From Epiperipatus broadwayi (Eukaryota; Onychophora; Udeonychophora; Euonychophora; Peripatidae): a DNA stretch of 64,000 bases. The position numbers were made by a program, and so were the translations under genes. The stretch's first letter is position 1. Each line of letters starts with the position of its first letter. A model generated the notes under the pieces. The model was not told the DNA's origin. It saw only the letters and a program-made list of their open reading frames with translations, and searched no databases. The stretch is taken from the NCBI GenBank assembly GCA_028023455.1, contig JAQFVV010000144.1, forward strand, positions 746,001 to 810,000, read 5' to 3'. Shown here piece by piece: positions 24,512-36,850 of the stretch.

Positions 24512-25008
24512 CTACTGAGGCTTGAAAAAAATTGACTTGTGCTTGAAGTTATTTATTGCCAATTTATATAGATATTTATGTTGTGCAACTCTAGTAGCGA
24601 TGTTTGCATATGATTCCCCATAATATACTGCAATATAAGAAGAATTGCTCCATCCAATTTTAAATACTATTTGGGGGGTTTGATCCAGGGGCAGCCTATT
24701 ATTAGTGTTGTTTAGCAGTCTTATTAAGTTAGGAGGAGTTCTCAAATTAATATTGTATGTGTTAGAGCATATATTTTTTCATTTATCATGAGAGCCAAGG
24801 TATGTAGAGCAGACTTATCCAAGGTTTCTTGTTTGCCTGTTGTGAAGGTAATCTTTTTTTTTTTCTTGTAAAATTTCTTCATAGTGTTAATTAAAGTATT
24901 ATGATTGTATCTTACTTTGCCTAGATCTTTGATAGTGACATCACTATTGACTTTTTGATCTGTCTCAGATTTACTATATTTTATTTGTAATAAACTAAAA
25001 ATCAGCAT
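24512..25008 (-). pseudogene. Penelope-like element remnant, N-terminus plus GIY-YIG
   Basis: On the minus strand, a frame beginning MLIFSLLQ at 25,008 runs to 24,742 with a Lys-rich region (KKFYKKKKK). After stops, a second frame (24,745-24,512) holds a GIY-YIG domain: SYIAVYYGESYANIATRVAQHKY. The YYGE and TRV residues match the copy at 1.2 kb. No reverse transcriptase motifs lie between, so the RT has been deleted. The start codon lies inside the adjacent terminal repeat, since the same MLIFSLLQ is encoded on the plus strand at 25,829. Penelope elements are known to begin their ORF in the terminal repeat, so the start is plausible for the family. Confidence 0.75.
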
Positions 25009-25880
25009 TTCAAGCTAATGTACATGCACTTTATGAATCTTAATAATAAATGAATACTTTCATTTCCAACACAAGATAAAGTCTTTGCAAAAGAATAGAA
25101 TGAAACCACCTATTCTTTTAACCCAAATGCTTAAGTATGGGTAAATATTAAGCACTGGAAATGAAAGCATGAAGATAAACCAATCACTTTAAATTACTTT
25201 TTACTATGTCTTAATGAATGACGCCCACAAAATTTCCTAGAATTTACTACATGTCATTCTTAAATGAAACTAAATATATGTAAATGAGATATTTATTTTA
25301 TATAGCGCGATGTTTAAAGTGATTGGTTTATGTTCACGCTTTCATTTCCAGTGCTTAAGATTTGCCCATACTTAAGCATTTAAGTTGAAAGAATAGGTGG
25401 ATTCATTCTATTCTTTCGCAAAGACTTTATCTTGTGTTGGAAATGAAAGTATTTATTTATTATTAAGATTCATAAAGAGCATGTACATTAGCTTGAGATG
25501 CTGATCTTTAATTTATTACAATTCATAAACATCGCACTATATAAAATAAATATCTCGTTTACATATGTTTAGTTTCATTTAAGAATGACGTGTAGTAAAT
25601 TCTAGGAAATTTCGTGGGCGTCATTCATACATAGTAAAAAGTAATTTAAAGTGATTGGTTTATCTTCACGCTTTCATTTCCATTGATTAAGATTTGACCA
25701 TGCTTAAGCATTTGGGTTGAAAGAATAGGTGATTCATTCTATTCTATCACAAAGACTTTATCTTGTGTTGGAAATGAAAGTATTTATTTATTATTAAGAT
25801 TTATAAAGCACATGTACATTAGCTTGAAATGCTGATCTTTAGTTTATTACAATTCATAAACATCGCACTATATAAAATAA
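25009..25880. repeat. PLE terminal-repeat cluster, inverted and tandem
   Basis: Three units of one ~337-bp repeat. An antisense unit occupies about 25,009-25,315. A sense unit runs about 25,315-25,650 and a second partial sense unit about 25,650-25,880. Markers are 'gtgattggtttat' at 25,319 and 25,656, 'aagactttatcttgtgttgg' in both sense units, and 'cataaacatcgcactatata' near 25,525 and 25,854. The arrangement matches the tandem/inverted pseudo-LTRs known for Penelope-like elements and abuts a PLE coding remnant. Related single copies lie at 34.4 kb and 51.5 kb. No hammerhead core was recognised in this unit. Confidence 0.75.
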
Positions 25881-26054
25881 ATATCTTATTTATATATTTT
25901 ATTTGCTATATAGACTTTAAAATTAATGAAGTTCAACTATATCTATTTTTATATAGATGCATGATAATCTATCTACTTTTTAAAACTCATGAATTCTTTT
26001 TTTTTATGAACCATAATTTTATTTATAACTTATGTTTACTCTTACATTTTTAAG

Positions 26055-26175
26055 ATATATATAGAGCTGCAAATATTGGTGAAAAAATTATGTCATGAGG
26101 AAAATATTATGCCAATGATCGCCAAAATGTATTTCATTCAAAGAGGTCTTGTCAATTGGGCCAAGTTCCATGCAT
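26055..26175. repeat. Dispersed repeat, copy 3 of 3
   Basis: This is the longest copy of the repeat shared with 22,805 and 23,965. It includes 'atatatagagctgcaaatat', 'atgatcgccaaaatg' and 'caattgggccaagttcc'. Function and class are unknown. Confidence 0.4.
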
Positions 26176-27539
26176 TTATCCAAATTTCTTACACTCTTGT
26201 TATGCATTTATTGATGTACGATTACACAAATACAGATTAAAAATATGTCAGAAGAAAAATATATTTGTTAGATGATCTCATTATCTTTCTTAATAATATT
26301 CAAGTATAGAATAAAATATATATTTGTTAATATAATCAGTAGTTTAATTTTTTTGCAAATTTCATATTGCTTCTTTATCCTGTAACTACACAGTTGATTC
26401 AATTGAATATCAATTCCATATCCTTTTGTAATTCTTTGATGGATTTGTTTTTTTTTTTTAATAGATGTGCAATTTAATAAATATTGTATTCTGTTTTACA
26501 TTAAACATTTAAATATTTTATTTACATAATATTCCCTCTCCCCACACACTATTGTATATTTTATTTATACAGTAATGTGTATAGTTAAGAATAGTTGTGG
26601 ATTGAACAAAGTTAATCACTGCATAGCAATGAGATTTTATAATAAAACTGTAAAGAACTTGTTAAAATATACGATGTACTCTAAATATTGGATTTTAGAA
26701 CATAAAGAGAATGGCAAATTTCCCTACCAGTGTTAATAATCAATTGGGGCCTGGCTATAATATGCTTTTGTATAGTAATTTTAACCTATTTTGAGATAAA
26801 GAATTTATAAAATGCATACATATATATAGAAATTTTCTGTGTTTTTGAAATTTCTGGGGAAAATAAATTAAAATTTTTTAGACCTAATATTATCAGTCTA
26901 CTATTAGAGCTTCAAATTCATTAGATTTATAAAATATTGTAAGAATAGAATGTATAAATTAAAGAAGATAGGTAATTTCTTGTTAGAAATGAAGGCAAAA
27001 TATTACAGAGCATTTTTAATTTGTTATTAATCTTAGTTTTGTTATGTGTATATTTTTAGCTTGGAAAATTATTTCATTTTATTTTGCCTCAGGAATGTTT
27101 GTGATGAAGAATATGTTTGTTTTTAGAAATGTCAGCTATTATTCTTGAAATGATTCTTTCGATTAGTAACTTAATATTCATCTTAAGATAAATGTCTAGT
27201 TTATTCTATGTAAGATCAGGCTTGTTTCTAATTGCAACTCAGTCTAAATAAAAGCTTAAACTAATTAAATGTATTGAGTGAAAATTTTATGGCTTTTCTA
27301 AGAAACAAACAAAAGAAAATTGAGCTTTATTTTTATAATCAGCAGTATTCACATACACACCCACTACCTACATTTGTATATTAAGTTTAAATGTTAATAG
27401 TATGAACTAATAATTCCTAAAAAAATTTGAAAATAATGAAGGGTCAAATTAAATTTAGTTGGAACCATAGCACAGTAGAATTATAATATCAACTTTTAAA
27501 TTGAAATATATAGATCTTTTAATTGACTCTGATCACTTT
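26176..27539. other. AT-rich non-coding region
   Basis: No gene, RNA or mobile element was recognised here. Confidence 0.4.
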
Positions 27540-27990
27540 AGAGAAATGCTATGATCATTTTTTTATCAGTCTATAACACTCTATGATATCCTCCAATTTC
27601 TAATTGCATGCTTTTCTATCTATTCATGAATCTTTCTGAACACTTTTTTCTCTAATTTCTCTATACAGAATATTTATTCTTTCCAACTCTTTTTTTTTGA
27701 TGCCTTCTTTTTCTTTTTCCTGGTGGTATCCAGTTTAATATTTGGGAATCTTACTGAGTCATGCTCTATACATGTCCACACTATTCCAATTGCTTTGTTT
27801 TGATGTCATTTCTTATAGTGTGTTTAATATTCATTATTTCTTAAATTTTTTTATTGCTTACATTCTGTCCTTGGTCTCTCTGCAATCTCAATTCATTTCT
27901 ATAACTGTGAGTTCCCTTTCTATTCTTTCCTTCAATTTCCAAAGTTCACTTTTGTATATAACAATAATTTTTTTTGTGTGTCTTACATTC
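27540..27990 (-). pseudogene. LINE reverse-transcriptase C-terminal fragment
   Basis: Minus-strand translation with frameshifts gives YKSELWKLKERIERELTVIEMN, then REIMNIKHTIRNDIKTKQLEWCGHV, and DSQILNWIPPGKRKRRHQKK. This is the conserved tail of endonuclease-RT LINEs (Y.SE.W, Q.L.W.GHV, then W.PPGKRKRGRP). The segment ends near 27,560 (KLEDIIECY). No catalytic RT motif was recognised on its 5' side (28.0-28.4 kb), so the copy is probably 5'-truncated. The 86-codon plus-strand frame at 27,742-28,002 is an antisense artefact. Confidence 0.75.
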
Positions 27991-29450
27991 AGCATTTATT
28001 GACTTATGATATATTTTGATTTCACAATATCCCATTTAATATTGTTAAAGATTTTCTATCTAGAGTGTAAAATATTCAGTTTTTGTTAAATTTATTAAGA
28101 ATAAATTTAACATATATGGGATCAAGTAAATTTCTATAGGGAAAAATATCTTTAATTAAACTGATTCTAGAATAAATTTAGCTTGTAAAAGAAATACATT
28201 TCTATAGATAGAAAATAACAGATTTTAATTAGATCAGTGAGAAACTAATTAAAACTAACAAATTAAAAAATGCTTCCACCTGGATTTGCAGTAAAAGTAG
28301 CAACTCCAGAAAAAGAGAAAAAAAAAGGAAGAGAAAACCTAAAAGAAAAGGAGGTATAAAAACTAGATAGAAATGAATAGTATGCTTTTTGTTTCTCTTT
28401 TTGCCTTCCCCTCTCATCACATTCCTAAAGCTGAGAAAGACTAGTAACTATCATTCCAAAGATATTGGCTCCTGTAGGTAAACAAACTGACTAGGACTAA
28501 GCAGATCACCTCATTCTTATTATTATTTTGTGAATGCCTCAAGGGCTTGTCAAGATTTTAAGAGCAAGCTTTAGTAGAAGTAAAGTACACCCTTTTCAAA
28601 TTATTGAACATTATAGAACCAGATAAGTAAAGAGCTTGTCTTAAGTACTGGTAAATAAAATATATATTAAACCAACATCATCCATGTATAAGGCATATGC
28701 ATGTTATACTAATGTATAGTATATATATATTTTGCATGTATTGTATATTAATTAATTACCACGTGGTACAATATGATTTAATTGTGTATTTTTTATTTGG
28801 GTTAGCTATTACTATTTTCTAGTTGCCCAGCAATATTAATCAGGACATAATATAGAGTACATTTCTTTTTCTGGTGTTCACTGTTGCATCAATAAATTAA
28901 TGTATGTTAAGTTCTTATATAAAAATGTTATCAAAATTAATTAGATAATAGAAAAATAAAACCAAGTCAATAAAGGACCCATTTTAATGTTTGTTTTGAA
29001 GTACTTCCCATTATCACAATCGTTATTATGCAAGAATATATAAATAAATGAAAAATATACACAAAATAAATAAAATGCATATAATAGTAGAAATATTTAT
29101 TTTTTGATAATAATTAGATTTTATTTTATTTTTTAAAAAAATTCAATTATTTCTGAATTAAAACATTAACATCTTTTTTTAGTGAGGGAAGGGGATAGTA
29201 AAAAAGAGAAAATGTTTTTTCAGCATTTATATTATGACTAATGAAGATTTTTGATTTATTTATATGTGGTCAGTTGTTTGGGGATTCAGATGATATTGAA
29301 ACTCCAAAAATTTATTAATGGACTTTACATAAATAAATAACACAATAACTATTTCAAATAATGTAAATTATTGTACACATATAAAATGCAACAAACAGAG
29401 TAGAAAAAATTAAAAAAAAGTAAACACTAATATTATTTTGCCAAGCACTT
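27991..29450. other. AT-rich non-coding region
   Basis: No gene or RNA was recognised. A purine-rich stretch near 28,305-28,350 and a (TA)n-like tract near 28,718-28,730 are the only local features. Confidence 0.4.
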
Positions 29451-31143
29451 TCAGTACCATGTATCAGACTCATGACAACATATTGGAACTGAATGGTTAA
29501 TATTCCAGTTCATGCTCAGTGGAACACTAGTATTACGCAGATTGATATCATTATTTGACTTAGCAATAAACCAAGCATCTTTCAATTTCCCTTTTTCTAT
29601 TGTTCGATTCATTACAAACACTACTGATATCTTGAGAATAAAACTCATGCCCACAAATATTTTCAAGATTTGAAAAACAGAATTAACTTGCGAATCAGTT
29701 TTAGATTTTTTGTATTGATAAACATGCCACTGCAATCGCGTTAACACCGTAGTCTTCATTTCATGGTAATAAATAGCATTACAAATAATTGCTTTGCAGG
29801 CAATTGAATTAACCATTTTATACTTATTCATTTTTTCCACACTATCCTTTGAATTATTTATTAGTCTATTTAAACGCAAAGGTGATCAGAATCCTATATT
29901 ATAATCTATCAATTATACTTTTTAACTTCCTACTTATAGATGGCACATAAGCCAAAGAAATCCAGTTTTTATCTATTTTATTTTTTATATTCACTTTATG
30001 TTTAAACTCACTTTATTATAAAACAACCTCAATTGCCTGTGCAATATAGTTTTCTTGTATCCCACACTTATTAAGTCATCAATATATCTCTTAATATTTC
30101 TTTTTCTATCTACCACATACAAACTGTGATACAAAAAACATTTTAATCCAGTCATTTTATAATTTAAAGGAATATTCGATGGTGGGTGTATAAAAGCCCT
30201 TACATTTAATGGTTTAACAATTATTTTATACTCAAAAGCATTGCAGAATCTTTATATATTTACATCTAAATATTTTAAAATTCCAATATCATACTCAAAC
30301 TCCACATTATACCACATACTGCCAACCCCTTCGACCAACTATTCTTCATTTGATAATAACCCTTCCTATATCTTGCAGTAATATCATCATTAATCCATTC
30401 CAACACTTCCATAATAAATCTGGCTTTACAAATATCTATGTTATAATCCAGCAAAAGTTTTTTAATTATATTTATCAATTTATTATGATCTATTTACATA
30501 CATTCAATGAGGCCATATAAAAATTGCTAACCACCTTGGCAGACTTCAATATCTGAACAAATTCAAACATTGATTTAATTGTAAATTTGCCAAATCCAAT
30601 CAATCCCTGTAATCACTTTTCAAACAATTGTGATGCTTTCTGATAATAATAACCCTCAAAATCCGTCTCTATTCTCGAGGGAGCAATCTCTATCAACTTT
30701 AACATTTGAAAATAAACATGGAACAATCAGAGCTGATGGATAAATCCTCAAAGCTGATGGATAAATCCTCAGATATTCATCTCTCCTAAATATTTCACCA
30801 ATATATGGATACAAAACATTACAAACAAATTTTTCCTTACACACTTTTAACTTATAATTCTCCACTTTTTCAAATTTCAAATTAACAATTTGCCGAGAAA
30901 TTTTTTCTTTATATATCATCCATTAACACAAACCTATCACCTTTATCTTCCTTCATATAAATAATGTTTTTCTCTTTCAGTAACAATTTGGTTATTACAT
31001 TTTATATATGTACAATAATTTGGAATTTGCATACTCATTGTTTTTGATAAAAACATAACCAATCTTTTTTTTTTGGACCATAAGTAATAGCGATTGTTCT
31101 TTAATAATAAGCAACAATTCTTTAAACAATTGGAATTTTTCAA
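29451..31143 (-). pseudogene. Penelope-like element, decayed RT and GIY-YIG
   Basis: Reading the minus strand downward, broken frames at 31,143-30,943 and 30,919-30,656 carry N-terminal and early RT sequence. Near 30,275-30,050 the translation gives ILKYLDVNI, EYKIIVKPLNVRAFIHPPSNIPLNYK and RNIKRYIDDLI. This matches the PLE block in which a '.LD..I' motif is followed by 'YTKP.N.HAF.H..S..P'. The C-terminal frame (29,879-29,451) has CNAIYYHEMKTTVLTRLQWH, a GIY-YIG core in which YGET has become YHEM, then KDAWFIAKSNNDINLRNTSVPLSMNW. Several stops and shifts make it inactive. The tandem repeats at 31.7-32.2 kb lie just upstream in the same orientation and are likely its terminal repeats. Confidence 0.7.
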
Positions 31144-31679
31144 ACATTTTTAGATGGAATTTTTAAGTGTTAAAGGCTAAATAGTAGTTAGGTCAATGAT
31201 GATCTAAGGACTATTGTTCAATTTGGTGGGAGTAGTTAATAATATGCTTTTTTTGTTGAGATACCAAATGCATATGCTTTGTAAGAATTTTCTTCTCAGC
31301 ACTACTTTATTTGATACTGGCTGATTGATACTCTTAATAGTGACATTTTTGTTTCACGTTTAAATGAATCTTATGGTATGTAGAGATTTTATTGGTTTTG
31401 CATATATATACACTAAAATTTTATTGATTTTTTTTGTCTTGAATCATGTCTGCTTATTCTATTTATCTTGAGTAATTTTAAATTTTGCTTATGATGACTG
31501 ATTTTATAGACTAAAATCAGTAAGCAATGTATTCAGTTTTGCATTGTGCTCAGTTAAAGTTCTGATTATCCAGAAACTAGATTTATTATTGAATAATAAA
31601 TAAGTCATTTAATTTTTTACCTTATACATTATATGATAAAACAAACATAGTTCTTTATTTTAGTACTACCTCTAGCAAA

Positions 31680-32180
31680 GTTGAAAAATCAATAGTTACC
31701 AGTTAATAGTGCATTTAAATCATTATCTTTATAGTAATTTCTGGCTTTTGCCTTTATCAATGAGATTTGGAATTCAAAGCTGGAAATAATGTAGTTATGC
31801 AACTAGTAGCGATCTTTAATTTTATTTTATTATTCAAACTAAAAATCTAGATTATTAAACATCCTACATTTTTGAACTCAAGGCAACCTGCTTGAATAAT
31901 TATACAGATCTGACTCTAAATTAGTAACTGTACATTTTACTGCCCTCAATTTAGCTATCTTTCCCAGAAAAGAATGTTAATAATAATGATCTCTCCAACC
32001 TAGTGACATCTATGATAAGGTTACGTAATTAACGATTATTAGATAGTAATGCATTTAAATCCTCACCTATTCTGATTTCTGGTATTAGCTTTATCAATTA
32101 ATGGGGCTTGGGATTCAAAACTGGAACTAATGTTGTTATGCATCCAGCAATAATCTTTACTCAATTTTTTTAATTTTTGT
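31680..32180 (-). repeat. Tandem ~338-bp units with degenerate hammerhead motifs
   Basis: Two copies of a block ('gtgcatttaaatcattatct' near 31,708, 'atgcatttaaatcctcacct' near 32,049) are about 338 bp apart and share the downstream 'gatttggaattcaaagctgg' and 'gggattcaaaactgg'. On the minus strand the first reads TTGATAA, A-GGC-AAAA-GCC-A, GAAA, TTAC, which is the hammerhead layout with two core mutations. The second keeps TTGATAA and GAAA, but stem II is damaged. The position 5' of the minus-strand PLE fits pseudo-LTRs carrying ribozymes, as reported for PLEs. Confidence 0.55.
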
Positions 32181-32299
32181 TAATCACTGATTAACTTATT
32201 ATAGATGCCACATGTTATTAACATTTGTAACCAGGGGGATATAGATACCTATTGTTAATAAAGAAATGACAGTATTAAAATATGGCTACTAACATGGAG

Positions 32300-33235
32300 T
32301 TAGATCTACATATCATTGTTAAAGCAAGTTGGTTTACGTTCAAAATTATAAAGATATATGACAGAGTGACTCCATATCCCTAAAATGTTTTACAGCAGTT
32401 TTAGAAGTATTTTGCAGATTGAAGTGTGAAACTAAGGGAGTAAAAGTAAATAAAGATTATTTAATCATCTAAATTTTGCAGATGATATGATTGTTTTTAC
32501 AAATAATACTTCAGAGGTTTTGGAAATGTTGCAAGAGTTATTATATGAAAATAAGAAATAGGATTAAAGTTAAATGCTAAAACAATGTAAAATAATGTTT
32601 AATATATGTTTTTTAGAAAATAAAGATGGATTATCATGAATTAGAAAGAATGAATACCTATAAATGTCTTGGTCTAATTATTAATACAAAGATATATATA
32701 TATATATATATGAAATTAATTATTAAAAACTTCTATGAAGTGCTGTTGGTAGAAATAGTTTAGTATTAAAATGAAATATGCCCATATATTTGAAAATAAA
32801 ACTTTTTAAAATAAATGTTTTACTAGTTCTTACTTATGGATCTGAGATTTGGACATTTAATAGAAGAACAATACAGATTTTAGACCACTCAAAGAAATAT
32901 GGAGAAATATAAATTAGTAGTAACAAGAAGCGATCAAAAATGAAATACATGAGAGAAAAAAGAAGTTATCACTAACATCATGGAAATAATTAAAAATCTG
33001 AAATGGAGCTGGGCTGGCATATTGCTAAAAGGAATAATAGATAAGAATTGAAATTTTAAATTGCATCTCAAGAGATTGTAAAAGATCTAGAAAGAAACTA
33101 TAAACAAGAGAGTTAGATAAAATAAATTTTCCAAGAGAGGCTATGGATTAAAGAAACTGGGTTAAACTTGAAGAGGTCTGCATTCTGGAATGAATCAGTA
33201 ATAATTGAAAATAATGATGATGATGAATTTTCAAA
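32300..33235 (+). pseudogene. Decayed LINE, RT palm to C-terminus
   Basis: Plus-strand translation with shifts gives DYLIILNFADDMIVFTNNT near 32,455-32,510, in which FADD (32,475-32,486) is the RT catalytic motif. SEVLEMLQELLYENKK and GLKLNAKT follow, then ERMNTYKCLGLIINT near 32,648-32,690. MPIYLKIKLFKINVLLVLTYGSEIWTFNRR lies near 32,770-32,870, and KSEMELGWHIAKRNN marks the tail. It ends in a (GAT)n-like run near 33,215. Nothing recognisable as endonuclease lies upstream, so the copy is 5'-truncated. Stops occur throughout. It is a different subfamily from the LINE at 17.7 kb. Confidence 0.8.
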
Positions 33236-34429
33236 AGGAAAATAAAATTTGCATATGAAAAATTTCAGAAATAATAAGAGAAAGAAAATAAATCTTAATA
33301 CTATGTTTCAAATGGCAAATTTGTGACAGAGTTAATTAAATATATGACAATAAGATATTAATATATTATTGTAATACATTTTAAATATATACTTGAATAA
33401 TTTATTTATTAGCATAATATAAACAAATATTTTTATAGTAAGGCATTATAGAATTTTGATTATCTGTAATGGTGTTAAATCATAGATTTTTATTTTGTCT
33501 GTATAACTAATAAAAATTGATGGACATTATGAAATGTATAGAGAATGATTAGTTTTGAATTGAAGGAAATAGTTTTTCAAAGGTACAAGTGAAATATATT
33601 TTAATATTAGAGGATATGGCAGATAAACTACTGATAATCTGTATAGTGTATAATATAGCAAGATATATTAAATGCTATAGTGCTCTAACTTTATGTGTAG
33701 GGTGAGTTTGAGCCATTAGAAGTGTCTAGGGATTGCTTTAAGATTAATACAATAATTTATTAAAGTTTATATTAGTATATAGTAATAAAATTAAATAGTA
33801 ATATATATTTAGTTTGTTGGGTGTTTTTTTTAAATAAGCAGAAGAATTTCATGTTTTTTATTTTTTTATTATCAAATTAGAAATATACAGAATGAACCAT
33901 CTACTATTAGATATGTAATGAAATTTAGCTGAATAATTGAGATATTCAAATATTAATTTTAGTCAATCTTTAAAATTATATTTAATTTTAATTGTTAATA
34001 AATTGTCTAATGTTTTTATTTCTAAACATACACAGTAGTATATGATTATATTTTGATTGTGTGTATACTTGTTGAAAATGTTAACTAATACTACATAGGT
34101 GACTTTTTAATAGAATACGTTAATAATGTCAGATTTAACTTTAATCTGTATGAGCTCACAATTACCCACAGATTAATATGTTTAACCATATAAAAATAAT
34201 AAATAGTAATTTATTTGTTGTCATCTATAGATTGCATTAAGACATTATAGATTTACTTGGTGGTTATAAAATCAGACATAGAAAATATGCTCTGCAATGA
34301 TAATAAAGGTGTAATGAAAAATAATCATGATATATATATATATATATTAAATCGAAGATTTTCATGGGCTACAGATATAAATGAAATATTATCCAGGTAG
34401 TTCCGTGTAAAATTTATTGAAAATATATA
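33236..34429. other. AT-rich non-coding region
   Basis: No gene or RNA was recognised. A (TA)n tract lies at 34,330-34,348. Confidence 0.4.
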
Positions 34430-34620
34430 TAAGCCTGGGTGAAGTGTCAGTTTACATATCTTTTCCAAAGACTTTATCATGTGCTTGAAGTGTTAGCATT
34501 CAGTCATTTATAGTTAAGATCCGCAAAGCGCATGTGCAACAGTTTAATGCTGTTTAAATATTACAGTTTATAAACATCGCGCTATATAAAATAATTGATT
34601 TATTTACATATATATTTTTA
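34430..34620 (+). repeat. Solo PLE terminal-repeat fragment
   Basis: This block shares 'aaagactttatcatgtg', 'gcattcagtcattta', 'gcaaagcgcatgtgcaa' and 'aaacatcgcgctatataaaa' with the terminal-repeat cluster at 25.0-25.9 kb and in part with the palindrome at 51.5 kb. No PLE coding sequence adjoins it, so it is taken as a solo copy. No target duplication was identified. Confidence 0.65.
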
Positions 34621-34715
34621 ATAAATTATAGACAGATATACCTGAATAATATTTCATTTATTTATATATGTTTATTTAATACCATCTTATGAAATATTTA
34701 TATATGATATATAAA

Positions 34716-34797
34716 GGCTCATGGTGTAGAGGTAGCAATTTGTCTGTCATGTCTAAAACTTGGGAAATCAATCCAGGTCACATTAATTTTTTTTTTC
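34716..34797 (+). repeat. tRNA-Asp-like SINE or tRNA pseudogene
   Basis: The sequence has an A-box-like tggtgtagagg, an anticodon-arm-like ctgtcatgtct (GTC as in tRNA-Asp) and a degenerate B box, ggaaatcaatcc, then an almost pure T run at 34,786-34,796. The acceptor ends do not pair well and the B box is weak, so a functional tRNA is unlikely. A SINE head or tRNA-derived pseudogene is the best reading. Confidence 0.5.
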
Positions 34798-36509
34798 AGA
34801 ATTTTTCAGATAGTTGTCCAAACTTAACTTAATCATTCATTTAACATTTGTCAGGATAATGATAATCTAATTATTGTTAGCTAGAGATTTAAAATAAGGA
34901 TAAAAATATTATCAATCCTCATTGCACAACAATTAGTTCCTTGCTAAGTAATATCTTCTTCACTAATTCTCTATGAATATTGTTGGAAAGATAATTGCTG
35001 TACAGTTACAGTCTGAGGATCATTATTTTATCCATGGAATTAAAAATGGTTTTAAAATGTAAAAGTAAAATGAAAGCCCATCTACATGGAATCATGATTT
35101 TGAAATACAAACTGTGATGATTTTTTATAAAAAAAAAAAAACCCCCCACCCCCCCGAAAAAAAAAAAAGGGGCAGAAGTTTTTTTTAGTGGAATATTTAG
35201 GGAAGATTTTTTTAAATATTAAAAAATTTTGGGTTAATGGTTATACATCTGATGTTTCATATTTGGCATTTCTTTTTGTTATCATAAACATAATATCGCC
35301 TCAGAAAACTAGCTTTTCAGGGTGAAAGTATGATTGTTAAATATATGGTATAAAGGATCTTTATGTGATATTTTTACTTTCTAATTTGCATAGTTATATT
35401 TTCTATGATTCAAGAATACTGTTAGATAAATTAAACTAAGGAATACATATATTTAAAATAAAACATAACGAGTTTAAGAATCTGGGCAGTTACGTTTTTT
35501 TTTAATGTTTTACCTTATATTTATATATTGATATAGTGATTAATATTACATGAAATGCTATCTTTAGTACAGCATATGTAAAGTTAGTATAGAGTTAAAA
35601 TAGGATATTAAAAAAAAAAAATTGACGTTTAATAGTAATCATCCTTTATTGCAAATTAGAAGCAGATGAGTAATGCTTAGTACATTTGTTAGTAATAGTT
35701 ATTGTGCCTGGAACTGGAAACAATAATTTAAACATTAACAGCAGGAAATTAGAATTATCTCGAATCAACACTCAAAAAAATCATTACATTTTTAATTTCA
35801 TTTGCGAATAATCTAAATAATAATATGATTGTCGTTACTATATCATTATTGTATTATTTAAATCTATTATCAAACTTATTGTTTAATTGAATAAAATCTA
35901 ATATTTATACAATTAATTACTCATTTATATTCTGTAATGCAGTGAATGAATATGAATGAACAGAAATGTAGACAATTTTGAATAATTTAATGAAATAAAC
36001 AAGTAAATTGATCTTAAATATGTAATTATTTGATATTTACACAAACATATTCAGTACTTATATATATATTGGTGACAGTGATTGAATGAAATACCACTGG
36101 GAAAAGGTACAGAAGTCTTAATACTGCTGGAGGGGGAAAGAACAGTGATTTAAAAAAGATTAGTAAATGAAAAGTGTTTAAAAGAAAATGCTAGCACAAA
36201 TAAAGACGTTTAAACTTTAAATTGGAACATATGAAATGCTATGGGTGCTCATTTAGTATTTTTTTTGTTACATATAGTTGTTTTAAGAGAACCCTGCTAG
36301 ATTAATAACTCTAAAAGAAAATGAAAGACAATACTAATGAATAAGGCCTCTTAAGATTATAATATAATTGTATGAATCTTATAAGTAAGTGTTTATATCT
36401 TTTAATCCATGTGAATTTTGTCATATTAAACTATTATTAATTCCATTGCAAGATGATCTGCATTTATATTTCAGTGTTCTAATCCATTTTTTTTTTTACA
36501 TCAATATAG
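34798..36509. other. AT-rich non-coding region
   Basis: No gene, RNA or mobile element was recognised apart from the low-complexity block near 35,131. Confidence 0.4.
35131..35190. repeat. Homopolymer block (A, C, A, G, T runs)
   Basis: A run of A is followed by two short C runs, another A run, GGGG and a T run. This kind of collision of homopolymers is prone to sequencing or assembly error, so its exact length should not be trusted. Confidence 0.6.
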
Positions 36510-36850
36510 TAAACTTTATCTCATCCATTCATTCATCCATCTTATATGTGATCTTTTTGTAGATATCTTAAAATCTTGAAATCCTTTTCTGGACTTTAAT
36601 TGTTTTATTATCATCTTATCTGACTGTTTTTAATTCAGATTCTATTTAGCCTCTTGGTTATCTTTGATATTAGTGGTACCAAAACATTCCCTCATTCACA
36701 GATTTTGTTTTGAGTCTCTTTTTATTAATCATAATACACATATCTTTATAATTCTTTATGTGATCTGCAGATAGCATATTGCATTTTTATTAAGTATCAA
36801 AATTTCAGATTTATACATAAGCATTGCTTGATCACATTTATTTAAAAATT
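36510..36850 (-). pseudogene. LINE C-terminal fragment (weak)
   Basis: On the minus strand the translation reads LMYKSEILILNKNAICYLQI, then GTTNIKDN, then DDNKTIKVQKR and KRSHIRWMNEWM. The order resembles the LINE tail pattern 'YG.E.W..N', 'L.WFGH..RMDDNKTIK' and 'GRP..KWMDE'. Key words of the GHV region are missing, so identification is tentative. A different LINE fragment lies further upstream on the same strand at 38-39 kb. Confidence 0.45.

Noticed and set aside
25200-25640. Possible hammerhead in the PLE terminal repeat ('gaatgacgcccacgaaat' on the minus strand)
   Set aside because: The interval between the CTGA-like and GAAA-like blocks cannot form a stem II, and the first block has an inserted base.
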